15,447 bases of DNA, from the NCBI GenBank assembly GCA_002502605.1, contig DAPR01000046.1, positions 9,233 to 24,679 of the forward strand, read 5' to 3'. The notes under the pieces are model-generated. The model ran no database searches, was not told the origin of the DNA, and saw only the letters and a list, made by a program, of their open reading frames with translations. The translations under genes were made by a program, and so were the position numbers. The stretch is from Euryarchaeota archaeon UBA258 (GTDB taxonomy: Archaea; Thermoplasmatota; Poseidoniia; Poseidoniales; Poseidoniaceae). This document shows positions 1 through 7,340 of this stretch, in pieces (position 1 is the stretch's first letter; each line of letters opens with the position of its first letter).

Positions 1-2136
1 GATGGACTGGATCGTGTCGCCCGTTTGCACGACCTTCATGATGTGCACGAAGATTTGCGCCTGTTTATCTCCGAACAGATTGCCCCCTTTGATCCTGAAC
101 TTGCCTCGCATCATGAACAGCGACGAATTGGATTAATCGAACAGGGCGAGCGGGCCGATATTGGTGGTTTACGCATCCAAATCAGCGCCATTGCGGATAA
201 CCTCCATCAACGCATGGCCATGCTCAACGAAGTTTTGAATGGATGGCGCAGCAAAGGCATCATCTTTCCTCATGCAGATGGAATCCGTGCAAGTGAATTG
301 CTTGAATGGGAAGCCAACCTACCGGAAATTGAGGCAACCCTTCAGCGTCACTTCAGTGCTCTTCAGCGGTGGAGGGGCGTAACAGAAGTTTGGCCTGAGG
401 AGAAGCCGAAAGCGTCCCACTGTGCCGGCTATTTGGATAAAACAGAGGTGTTCATTGACATCGTCGATGACCTTGACCAGCGGTGGAAGCAGCTTGAATT
501 AGAATGCTTGAACCGAATCGAGTTTTTCGAACATGCGGGCCTTGTCATGGACACCTGGCACGACCGCATTCAACATGACCCGAAATTTGGACTTGAAGAA
601 CTCAAACGAAATCAATCGACGTTGGAACTTCGAGTCAAATTGATTGAACGGCTTAACAGCTTGGATGTTTCATTCGAAGGAGCCATAGAGGTTGAACAAA
701 GGAAGGACCTCTTGCGAGAATTGGATGTTGGTGGCGAGGTCTTAGAAGACAGTTCCAGATTTATTGAACACCACGCAAGAAGAGGCGCAAGGCACCGGCG
801 AATGCTAGAGCAAGATTGGCGAGGGCTTGTCACCCAGGGCAAAGCAAGCGACTCGACCGTTACATCCTCATTCACATTGGCTGAATTCGAAGAGGAACTG
901 GCCCACATCCGCCGATTCGGCACCTCGATTGCCTCCAGTAGGACCGGTGCCTCATTCATCTCCGGAGATGTCCACGACCGGCTTCAAGCGAGGCTTGAAC
1001 AGGAACTTGCATTGCTTGCAGGATCGGGATGGGCCATTGAGGAACTTCGAAGTCTGGCAGAGGACGACATGGTTCTGGCGTCAAGAAAACTGAACGCTGT
1101 TCGCCCTGCGATTGAAGGCCATGCTGTTCTTGCGCGAAGGTTGGTGCATTTGCCATGGAATCGAGACATCGCCTTGGCGTTGGATGTTGAAGCCTCTTTA
1201 CGCAATCCCCTCAAATTACCGTTGCTTGATGACCGCATTGCAGGATATGCGCGCCATCTTGCTAATCGACCAGTTGAAGATGAATCATTCGAACTCACCC
1301 CGTGGGCACCAAAACCCCCTCGCAAAACGCTGCTACCGGTTCCCGAGCACGCATCAATTCCCACGATGATGCCCGCAGATGCCCTTGGTGACGCTCATGA
1401 AGCAATGTTGGACGCTATGGACGGTAAAAGAGCGGAGGTCGAGCCTTCCAGAACACAATCCACTGGCGCCGTGGCAAAAATTGTACGACCGAGTGACCCT
1501 GTTGATCTCCCACAGCCTAAACCTGCACCGGTGCCGGATGTTGCACCTCTCAAAAAGGCACCATCGCCAAGCGTTCGGGCGCCTGTCGTTGAATCGCAAA
1601 CCACCAACCAAGAACATGGGGGCCCTCCTGTCACAAATGCGAACACGATCAAAGCGTTGGCGCTCTATCTGCGTTCGATCGATTTCGATCAACTCGCCTT
1701 AGACATAGAAACGGATGGTATCGCCGCTTTGCCTCACGTTCGAAGAGGGTTGGCAAAGCAGGTCGGCATCGAACCAAGAGACACCCGAATCGACCGGCTT
1801 CTTCGGTTGAGCCTTCGCCTCATGCCACAGGGAAATGAAGACGATGCACAGCGCATCGTCTTATTGACCCAACTTGCCAACAACATGAAGAAAATCAAAC
1901 GATGGATGCGGGTTCGGCTTGAACACAGGCATTCTGGCTCCAGCAAAGATTTTCTTACTGATGCCAATAAACTTGGTGAAGCACTCCGTCGAATCCCTGG
2001 CCCTGGCCATCCAGTGCCCCTTGCTGCCGATGAAAAGGAACTTCCAGACGCTGACGACTTAGCCATGCTAGAGACCGAGGTCGCTGCACTTGTTGGACAC
2101 CTCAGCCCGAATTCTGCGGGCGGAATATCTGCTTAG
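1..2136 (+). CDS. Large helical-repeat protein of unknown function, 5' end outside the window
   Basis: The frame is open from base 1, and the first possible start inside the window is a TTG at base 25. The gene therefore probably begins upstream, and 703 residues are visible from that TTG. I do not recognise the family. Residues 1-415 are charged, helix-rich and contain two diverged copies of one module (about 158-253 and 324-412). Each module has a Leu-rich helix, then a R-L-x-x-L segment, then a second helix pair ending in H-A-R or Y-A-R. Residues about 425-540 form a Pro/Ala-rich, probably disordered linker. Residues 541-640 form a compact, basic helical C-terminal domain, followed by an acidic tail. 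No signal peptide, membrane segment or catalytic motif is visible. A scaffold or interaction role is inference only. The stop overlaps the stop end of the convergent neighbour by 4 bases. Confidence 0.85.
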   Translation, partial: DGLDRVARLHDLHDVHEDLRLFISEQIAPFDPELASHHEQRRIGLIEQGERADIGGLRIQISAIADNLHQRMAMLNEVLNGWRSKGIIFPHADGIRASELLEWEANLPEIEATLQRHFSALQRWRGVTEVWPEEKPKASHCAGYLDKTEVFIDIVDDLDQRWKQLELECLNRIEFFEHAGLVMDTWHDRIQHDPKFGLEELKRNQSTLELRVKLIERLNSLDVSFEGAIEVEQRKDLLRELDVGGEVLEDSSRFIEHHARRGARHRRMLEQDWRGLVTQGKASDSTVTSSFTLAEFEEELAHIRRFGTSIASSRTGASFISGDVHDRLQARLEQELALLAGSGWAIEELRSLAEDDMVLASRKLNAVRPAIEGHAVLARRLVHLPWNRDIALALDVEASLRNPLKLPLLDDRIAGYARHLANRPVEDESFELTPWAPKPPRKTLLPVPEHASIPTMMPADALGDAHEAMLDAMDGKRAEVEPSRTQSTGAVAKIVRPSDPVDLPQPKPAPVPDVAPLKKAPSPSVRAPVVESQTTNQEHGGPPVTNANTIKALALYLRSIDFDQLALDIETDGIAALPHVRRGLAKQVGIEPRDTRIDRLLRLSLRLMPQGNEDDAQRIVLLTQLANNMKKIKRWMRVRLEHRHSGSSKDFLTDANKLGEALRRIPGPGHPVPLAADEKELPDADDLAMLETEVAALVGHLSPNSAGGISA

Positions 2137-3362
2137 GACAGTTCACTGAGCAATTCGTTCTGCTCGTCTGGGGAAAGCGTCTCTTCGATTGGCGAGGCTT
2201 CAACTGCAATTTTCGGGGCATCAGGCAGAGGCGCGTCGAGTGGAAGGGGCATCGGTGGCAGGCCACCAGCCAGTGGAAGGGGCATTGGCGGAGGCAAAGG
2301 GGCAGGGGGCAGAGCCATGGCTGCGGGTGGTGCTGGCACAGGCGGACCCAGAGGGGCTGGAACCGGAGGGCCCATCGGTGCAGAAGGAGTTGGGATCGAA
2401 GCAGGTATATTCTGCGGAGGGGGTGGAATTGGGGTTGAGGTTTGGACAGGTGTGTTCTGTGTTGCAGGTGGACCGACTTGAGGCGGAGCTGGAACCGTCA
2501 TTGGCATCGGAGGCATTGGTTGTTGTGTGCTCTCCAGTTCGCTCAGAGGTTGAGCCACGATCGGCATCGCTTGCACCGCAACGGGGCGGGGTTGTGGCGG
2601 GGCTAGAACAGTTGTATGAAGACGTTCGAGTTCATCGACATCCATGGTCCCCGTGCGAATGAAATCTGCCATGCATGGGCCAATCATCGCCATGCTCGCT
2701 CGGAAAAATCCACGGTTGCTTCCATACGCATGCAAGGCTAGGCGCTGTGGCCCGCCTTCGTTGACGAACTCGATGGTGTGGGTTTCGAGGTGCATCATCA
2801 CCCAACTTCGCACACCAATGATCACCAATAAGGCGCCAAGGACGCCAATTGCCCCTGAACTCAATGCTGTCAAGGCCAGTCCCGAGAAGAAACACCCAAT
2901 CCAGAGCATCTGGTGTTGATGCATCAATTCATTGTGCTCGTGGGTGAACCCAGTGATTTCGCGTTTCACGGTCATTCGCACCTTCATCCTTCGATGGCCA
3001 TCGTCACCAAGTTCAGTGTCCACCACGCGAAGGAGGTCATCGTCAACCACAATCGATGTCGTTTGACGGCCATCTAGCGATTGCTTTAGCGGGTATTCTG
3101 TAACCTGTTCTCCGCGTTCAGCGAGCACGGGCCCAGCACGAATCGGGAGGCCCCAGGATGGAGTTGAATCCGGTTCTGTCGAGGGTTTTTCCGTTCCCTC
3201 TTCCCTTGTTTTCTCTCCGTCAGACACCTCTGCTGAAGAGGTTGTTTCGACCACTTCTTCAGACGGGTCTTCACCCGTTTTTTGTTCAACAGGTTCAGGG
3301 GTCGGGTCTTCAAAGGGATCCGTCTCGTCGTCGAGCCATCCTTGATCTTCGCCGTCCGCCAT
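2133..3362 (-). CDS. Membrane-hairpin protein with disordered acidic N-terminus and proline-rich C-terminus
   Basis: A 409-residue protein of no family I can name. Residues 1-68 are acidic (Asp/Glu/Thr/Pro) and probably disordered. Residues about 70-150 form a soluble domain. Residues 153-187 contain two closely spaced hydrophobic segments that can form a membrane hairpin. Residues 188-250 form a second soluble domain containing the motif ETHTIEFVNEGG, possibly PH-like. Residues 252-385 are very rich in Pro with repeated G-P-P-V-P-A-P units. The last 20 residues return to acidic. I chose the ATG at 3362 because the protein then starts MADGEDQ. A TTG at 3416 overlaps the dnaG stop by 4 bases and would add 18 residues, but it lacks a good ribosome site. 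The gene is probably co-transcribed with dnaG just upstream. An envelope-associated adaptor or sensor role is a guess. Confidence 0.85.
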   Translation of the reverse strand: MADGEDQGWLDDETDPFEDPTPEPVEQKTGEDPSEEVVETTSSAEVSDGEKTREEGTEKPSTEPDSTPSWGLPIRAGPVLAERGEQVTEYPLKQSLDGRQTTSIVVDDDLLRVVDTELGDDGHRRMKVRMTVKREITGFTHEHNELMHQHQMLWIGCFFSGLALTALSSGAIGVLGALLVIIGVRSWVMMHLETHTIEFVNEGGPQRLALHAYGSNRGFFRASMAMIGPCMADFIRTGTMDVDELERLHTTVLAPPQPRPVAVQAMPIVAQPLSELESTQQPMPPMPMTVPAPPQVGPPATQNTPVQTSTPIPPPPQNIPASIPTPSAPMGPPVPAPLGPPVPAPPAAMALPPAPLPPPMPLPLAGGLPPMPLPLDAPLPDAPKIAVEASPIEETLSPDEQNELLSELS

Positions 3363-3412
3363 GGTGTGCCCTAGGAGCAACGCCTTAGATGAACATGGTT
3401 GTTGAAACTGAA

Positions 3413-4651
3413 TCAACGGTGCAAGTCAGCAAGCCATGCCGAAACGCCTTCACGGTCAGCAAATCCTTTACCGGCTTTCGTGCCGATGACGGTGGGAATT
3501 GCAGCTTCAGAGGCAATTTCGAGGGTGCGTTCGCTCACCGGGCCATTGAAGACAATCGCAACAGCTCCATCTGCACTTCCTGCGGTCTTCGATAGCGTCG
3601 AAGGGCCTACAGGTTCTGAGATGGTTCCGTCAACCATGACGAAGACGGCCTTGTTTTTGTCAAGATTGTCGAGGTGGTCGAACATTTCGTGGACTTCTGC
3701 AGGCGCTTCAGGCGCAGTGAATTCCTCATCCATGCCTTCAGCCCAGTTCTTATCTGGAACACCGGCTTTCTCGTCGTCCTCTTCTTGCTTCTTCTTGAGC
3801 ACGTGAGCGAACTTGGTTGCTTCCACTTTCTTTTGGAGGCACATTGTGACCGTTTTCTGTGGAAGAAGTTCCCACTCTTGGCCCACAGGAGCCTGAGCAA
3901 CAAAGTCGACCTTCATCATTTCAATGAGTTGGCTGAACAACATTTCGCCTCCTCGGTCACCATCGATTCCTAGAATCACGGTTTCCTTGCTGTTTGCAAG
4001 GTCGATCAGTTCTTGTTTGATGTTTCCAGCGCCGTCGGCGCTGATGGCGTTCTTGACGCCACAGTTGAGCAGGTTTCGCACATCATTGCGCCCTTCGACA
4101 ATAATCAATGAGGACGATTTTTCGATGTTCGGCCCACAGGTGAGGCCGTGGAAGCTGGTTGCCGTGCCGGTGGTTAGGACGGAACGAACTTCTTCGATGA
4201 CGGTTTTCGATGCTGCTTCCCCAGAATTAACCAGGTTGAGAAGGAGTTCTTTGGCTCGGTCAACGACTGCGGTGCGCTTGGTTGCGCGAATATCGAGGAT
4301 TTCCTTAACGGTGATTTTCGCACTGCATGGTCCAATTCGGTCAATTGTTTCGAGTGCGGATGCAATAATTGCGGTTTCGACATTGTCAAGGCTTGATGGG
4401 ATGATGATCATACCGTGGACCTTTCCGCCCTTGGTGTCCATTTCGACATCAACGTGTCCGACACGTGCGGTTCGTTGCAATTTTCGGAGTTCAAGTTCAT
4501 CGCCAAGAAGTCCTTCGGTTTGACCCATAATGGCCCCGATGATGTCCTTGCGTTGGACCGTTCCGTTTACCTTAATATCAGCGCGAATTTGGTACTTCAT
4601 CGCCTTGCTTTGCTTGTTGCCGCCTCCGCGGTTAGAGTTGTTTCTTTTCAT
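3413..4651 (-). CDS. dnaG: Archaeal DnaG-like primase with TOPRIM domain
   Basis: A 412-residue archaeal-type DnaG. The family has a TOPRIM core, has shown primase activity in some archaea, and associates with the archaeal RNA exosome through Csl4. The N-terminal domain (about 18-170) includes the conserved MKYQIRAD opening and the segment GQTEGLLGDELELRKLQ. The TOPRIM domain (about 178-280) has the catalytic Glu186 in VEGRNDVRNLL and the acidic pair Asp230/Asp232 in GIDGDRGGE, so it looks active. A charged linker (about 285-325) leads to the usual archaeal C-terminal domain. The ATG at 4651 is chosen because GGAGA lies 7 bases upstream. It leaves a basic Asn/Gly-rich leader of 17 residues before MKYQIRAD, where an alternative ATG lies at 4600. 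The gene is divergent from the TerB-like gene and upstream of a membrane-protein gene. The identity is secure. Confidence 0.97.
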   Translation of the reverse strand: MKRNNSNRGGGNKQSKAMKYQIRADIKVNGTVQRKDIIGAIMGQTEGLLGDELELRKLQRTARVGHVDVEMDTKGGKVHGMIIIPSSLDNVETAIIASALETIDRIGPCSAKITVKEILDIRATKRTAVVDRAKELLLNLVNSGEAASKTVIEEVRSVLTTGTATSFHGLTCGPNIEKSSSLIIVEGRNDVRNLLNCGVKNAISADGAGNIKQELIDLANSKETVILGIDGDRGGEMLFSQLIEMMKVDFVAQAPVGQEWELLPQKTVTMCLQKKVEATKFAHVLKKKQEEDDEKAGVPDKNWAEGMDEEFTAPEAPAEVHEMFDHLDNLDKNKAVFVMVDGTISEPVGPSTLSKTAGSADGAVAIVFNGPVSERTLEIASEAAIPTVIGTKAGKGFADREGVSAWLADLHR

Positions 4652-4658
4652 GTGAATG

Positions 4659-4663
4659 TCTCC
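4659..4663 (-). promoter_or_regulatory. Shine-Dalgarno site of dnaG
   Basis: GGAGA on the minus strand lies 7 bases before the ATG at 4651. It favours this start over the longer reading from 4711 and the shorter one from 4600. Confidence 0.6.
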
Positions 4664-4693
4664 GTTGGTATCAACCGCCCTATTCCTAAGGGC

Positions 4694-4711
4694 ATGGGGC
4701 CTTGGCCCCAT
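4694..4711. repeat. GC-rich inverted repeat in the dnaG / TerB-like spacer
   Basis: Eight-base arms (ATGGGGCC and GGCCCCAT) flank a 2-base centre TT. Read as RNA this would be a 7-base-pair stem with a 4-base loop. It lies 43 to 60 bases upstream of the dnaG start, so it is either in the dnaG leader or an operator. No run of T follows it on either strand, so it is unlikely to be a terminator. Confidence 0.6.
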
Positions 4712-4727
4712 AGGTTCTTTGGCTGCT

Positions 4728-4747
4728 GTTTAGGACGGATCCTAAAC
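4728..4747. repeat. Perfect inverted repeat, candidate operator or leader hairpin
   Basis: Perfect 8-base arms GTTTAGGA and TCCTAAAC are separated by 4 bases (CGGA). The repeat ends 14 bases before the predicted start of the TerB-like gene and 77 bases before dnaG. The inner hexamer TCCTAA occurs again at 4684-4689, giving three copies within about 62 bases. That spacing in a divergent spacer suits a DNA-binding regulator, but a structured RNA leader is equally possible. Confidence 0.6.
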
Positions 4748-4761
4748 TGCGTGAAAGGGAG

Positions 4762-5364
4762 GTGGATAGTTGTTCCAGCAGCCCCCCCCTTTTCAATGCT
4801 CTCCAGATAAATCTGCCAAAAATAACCATTGCTTACGAGCAACGATTTGAAAAACGGGAACGCCATGGTCTGTCTGTGACGACCGGTTCCTCGCATCGTT
4901 TGGATGTCTTCCGCAGCACCATCGAGGTGATGCTTGTGGATGGCGTTTTGACGCGTGAGGAAAAGCGATTGATCATCAAACTTGCCAGTGCATTGGAGCT
5001 CGATCCGTCTCAGCCCGCAGAGATTTATGAGGCCATTCAAAACAACACTGAGACCGAGCCTGGCGCGCAAATCAGTGCATCCCTCGCTCGGGCAATTTAC
5101 ACAAAGGTGTTCGAAGTTGCTATTGTCAACGCCTCCCTTTCTCGCGATGAATTCAGGGTTCTCGCGCATTTGAGGGCGGTTTTTGACATTGATGAAGATG
5201 AGCACCTTTCAATCGAAACCGAGCTGCGAGAAATCGTCAAAGAAAAATTCGAGGATCCGAACGTCATCGACAAAATGCTCTTGACGCTCCGCGACTCTGT
5301 TGGCTTGGTTGGCGATATCTTTGAGACCGTCCGGAAGAAGGCCTCCGACGGTGGATCCGAATGA
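4762..5364 (+). CDS. Double TerB-like domain protein
   Basis: A 200-residue soluble protein. Two helical segments resemble the TerB fold (tellurite-resistance protein B / DjlA-N type). The first, about residues 48-92, contains MLVDGVLTREEKRLI. The second, about 113-156, contains AIVNASLSRDEFRVL. Both follow the family pattern of a small/acidic turn, a Ser/Thr cap and then E-E or D-E, though the second lacks the D-G pair. The N-terminus is uncertain. The GTG at 4762 overlaps a purine-rich GGGAGG that would normally sit further upstream, and the next in-frame GTG is at 4876. A run of eight C at 4782-4789 falls in this doubtful stretch. The stop overlaps the start of the next gene (ATGA), so the two are translationally coupled. 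TerB proteins are generally linked to membrane-associated stress complexes, but no such partner genes are visible here. The role is therefore unknown. Confidence 0.8.
   Translation: MDSCSSSPPLFNALQINLPKITIAYEQRFEKRERHGLSVTTGSSHRLDVFRSTIEVMLVDGVLTREEKRLIIKLASALELDPSQPAEIYEAIQNNTETEPGAQISASLARAIYTKVFEVAIVNASLSRDEFRVLAHLRAVFDIDEDEHLSIETELREIVKEKFEDPNVIDKMLLTLRDSVGLVGDIFETVRKKASDGGSE
4782..4789 (+). repeat. Run of eight C near the start of the TerB-like gene
   Basis: A mononucleotide tract of eight C codes for the Pro-Pro at residues 8-9 if translation begins at 4762. Such a tract is prone to length error in sequencing or replication, and it leaves the true start of this gene open. Confidence 0.6.
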
Positions 5365-5987
5365 ATTCACAGTTGGATCGTCTCCTCGCTGAACCGCAAG
5401 CACGCTTGCTCCGATCTCGGCGGAAAACGTTGAAATTCCTTCTTCGGGCTTACCATGCTGGCGTTCCCGGACTGATGGCAAAACCGTCAACGGATTTGCT
5501 CGCCCATAGTGGAGGCTATTCCTTCCACATTGGCTGTCCGAATCCAGAACTACGAACCATTGCTTCTTGGATCATGACCTCCGGGCAGAATGATATGCGT
5601 CGCGTGGCAAGGTTAATTCCGCACCTATGGAAACGACATGGACAGGAAGATCTCGTCTTAGTCGGGCTTCTGCTTGCAAACATGTCTGAATCAGAATTAG
5701 GAGAGAGTCCATGGGTGGCCTTGATTCATTTGTTTGGCGCGCAAGAGCCTCTTGGGGCACTGTTGGAAATCGCAGAAGAAATGGTGCGAGGCGGTCATGA
5801 AATCCCTGATGAACCTTGGTTGATTGCAATGGCTGGGCAAAGTGAGTTGTGGCACCAAGTCGCCGTGCTGTTTCTGTCCTTGAGAAAAACAAAGATCACC
5901 ACGGCCCGAGGGTTGATTGCTACCGCTCCACGCGGCGGAGACTTGTTCGAACGGATACGAAACCGATTGCTGTCTCAGGAGCATTGA
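5361..5987 (+). CDS. Unrecognised helical protein coupled to the TerB-like gene
   Basis: A 208-residue soluble protein of no family I can name. It begins with an ATG overlapping the previous stop by 4 bases, with GGTGG at 5350-5354 six bases upstream. Residues 5-35 are basic. Residues 62-175 look like four or five paired amphipathic helices (for example RRVARLIPHLW and EPLGALLEIAEEM), which could be a HEAT- or ARM-like solenoid. The final 30 residues are again basic. There is no signal peptide, membrane segment or clear catalytic motif. A remote likeness to helical DNA alkylation repair proteins crossed my mind, but I cannot support it. The tight coupling suggests it works with the TerB-like protein. 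Confidence 0.8.
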   Translation: MNSQLDRLLAEPQARLLRSRRKTLKFLLRAYHAGVPGLMAKPSTDLLAHSGGYSFHIGCPNPELRTIASWIMTSGQNDMRRVARLIPHLWKRHGQEDLVLVGLLLANMSESELGESPWVALIHLFGAQEPLGALLEIAEEMVRGGHEIPDEPWLIAMAGQSELWHQVAVLFLSLRKTKITTARGLIATAPRGGDLFERIRNRLLSQEH

Positions 5988-6014
5988 AGCCCCGGCTCAC
6001 CCAGCCTCACTTTG

Positions 6015-6224
6015 ATGAGCGAGCGGTTCTTACCTTCCGATGACCCTGTGCTAGAGGCTGTCTACCAGTGGACTGTTGAACGGGATGCTCAAGACGTTCG
6101 GCGGTTGTTGGAGTGGTTACCTGAAGCAAGATCAAGTCGGGAACGGCGAGCGTTGCTTGAACGTGTTCGCAGCCTCTTGGCCGAACTAGAACGAGCCCTC
6201 GATGGCCTAGATGAGATGGTTTGA
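6015..6224 (+). CDS. Small charged helical protein, 69 residues
   Basis: A 69-residue protein of unknown function, starting at the ATG at 6015. A TTG codon directly before it at 6012 is a less likely start. It is rich in Arg, Glu and Leu. Residues 13-65 should form two amphipathic helices, and the second (about 42-65) looks like a short coiled coil. It lies 27 bases after the previous stop and runs directly into the MobA-like gene, whose ATG follows the stop by 2 bases. No Shine-Dalgarno site is obvious. The packing within a same-strand run and the coding-like composition argue that it is real. A small dimerising or adaptor protein is inference. Confidence 0.7.
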   Translation: MSERFLPSDDPVLEAVYQWTVERDAQDVRRLLEWLPEARSSRERRALLERVRSLLAELERALDGLDEMV

Positions 6225-6226
6225 GG

Positions 6227-6724
6227 ATGGTGACCGTATTCGTCCTTGCTGGAGGAAAAAGCTCCCGAATGGGTGCTGATAAAGCCTTCATGAATGGCGG
6301 AGTGGATCGAATCCGTTCGATAGCCATGGAGTGTGGTGCGGAACGCGTCATTACCTTGTGTGGAGCCGTAGAACGAAGACACTTGTTTCAAGGAGAAGTT
6401 TGGCCTGACCCCATTGATGTTCGTTCGTTAATGGATGTGCTCGCATGGGCCATGGGGCAAGTCGGAGGAAGAATTCAACTGATTCCATGCGATGCTTTCT
6501 CGTTAGAAGTGAGTGGGATGAGGGTTTTATTGGGTTCTGAGGGAGGGGTGCCAATCGACCTTAATGGTCAGCGCCAACCCTTGCTCAGTTCATGTCCGGA
6601 GGGCTTCACCATCAACGACCATTCGTCGATCAGTTCAATGTTTTCCACCCTACCCTCATTGGATTTAGGAGAACTTGCAGGACAAATGGAAAATTTCAAT
6701 TCTCCTCGGGTTGAGTCATCGTGA
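6227..6724 (+). CDS. MobA-like nucleotidyltransferase, short form
   Basis: A 165-residue protein of the MobA-like NTP transferase group. In molybdenum cofactor synthesis, MobA joins GMP to molybdopterin. The N-terminal nucleotide-binding signature is clear: VFVLAGGKSSRMGADKAF at residues 4-21, with the glycine-rich loop and the following D-K. A later IPCDAF (86-91) matches the family's metal-binding P-C-D segment, and GQRQPLLSS (114-122) matches the Q-P-L segment. The usual G-P-L substrate loop in the middle is not evident (DVRSLMD in its place), and the protein is shorter than the 190-200 residues usual for MobA. It may have a different substrate or have lost activity. I chose the ATG at 6227, while a TTG at 6221 overlaps the previous stop. 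The 3' end overlaps purN on the opposite strand by 29 bases. Confidence 0.8.
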   Translation: MVTVFVLAGGKSSRMGADKAFMNGGVDRIRSIAMECGAERVITLCGAVERRHLFQGEVWPDPIDVRSLMDVLAWAMGQVGGRIQLIPCDAFSLEVSGMRVLLGSEGGVPIDLNGQRQPLLSSCPEGFTINDHSSISSMFSTLPSLDLGELAGQMENFNSPRVESS

Positions 6725-7340
6725 CGAGATGATCTACAATCTTTGGATAGAGGTTGTGTTCAGTGATTTTTACCCGCTGGGAAAGAGAAGCCTGATCGTC
6801 ATCTGGGAACACGGGAACGCGGCTTTGGCCCAAAATTTCACCGGTGTCCATGCCTTCATCCACCCGGTGGACGGTGCACCCTGTGACGTGAACATTTGAG
6901 GCCAACACATCTCGGTGAGCATGTGCGCCGGGGAAAGCGGGAAGGAGTGAAGGGTGAATGTTAAGCAAATTTGGAGCCCATCGCTCAATCAACCATGGCG
7001 TTAGCAGCCTCATGTATCCACTCAAAAGGACGAGTTCAACGGCGCGCCCATCCAGAATTTCTTGAATCTGTTGTTCGTGTGCAAGCCTGCGGTTGTTAGG
7101 ATCTTCAATGGAGGGCAGTGGGATGCAAATCGATTCTATACCCAATGCACGGGCCTTCTCGAGGCCTTGGACATCAGGCCGGTCAGAAATCACAACAACG
7201 GTGGTGTGGCCACATGCAATGTTTCCTTGTTGATGACGAATCATTGCTTCCATACCAGAACCTGAACCTGAAATCAAAATCGCACATCGAATTGGTGATG
7301 TGGCGCTCCCGGCCCGTAGAGGAGGAGTGGGTGGCACCAT
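6696..7340 (-). CDS. purN: Phosphoribosylglycinamide formyltransferase PurN
   Basis: A 214-residue folate-dependent GAR transformylase. It converts glycinamide ribonucleotide to formyl-GAR using 10-formyltetrahydrofolate, the third step of purine synthesis, in the cytoplasm. The catalytic triad of the family is in place at the spacing known from E. coli PurN: Asn127 and His129 in LNIHPSLLPAFPGAH, and Asp165 in VDEGMDTGEIL. The phosphate-binding segment SGSGSGM (24-30) is near the N-terminus. I chose the ATG at 7340. An in-frame GTG at 7358 would add 6 residues, and neither has a Shine-Dalgarno site. The first 15 residues are Pro/Ala-rich and not part of the fold. It is divergent from the DUF454-like gene and two genes away from purH. 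An inverted repeat covers the start region. Confidence 0.95.
   Translation of the reverse strand: MVPPTPPLRAGSATSPIRCAILISGSGSGMEAMIRHQQGNIACGHTTVVVISDRPDVQGLEKARALGIESICIPLPSIEDPNNRRLAHEQQIQEILDGRAVELVLLSGYMRLLTPWLIERWAPNLLNIHPSLLPAFPGAHAHRDVLASNVHVTGCTVHRVDEGMDTGEILGQSRVPVFPDDDQASLSQRVKITEHNLYPKIVDHLVTMTQPEEN

Noticed and set aside
3924..4523. Plus-strand frame of 199 residues opposite dnaG
   Set aside because: dnaG on the other strand has intact family motifs throughout, and this frame is Ser/Arg-rich shadow sequence.
4694..4711. GC-rich hairpin as an intrinsic terminator
   Set aside because: It lies upstream of both divergent genes and has no T run on either side, so a regulatory or leader role is more likely.
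4648..5205. Minus-strand frame of 185 residues across the dnaG upstream region
   Set aside because: It runs antisense through the TerB-like gene and the spacer, shows no protein-like pattern, and would overlap the dnaG start.
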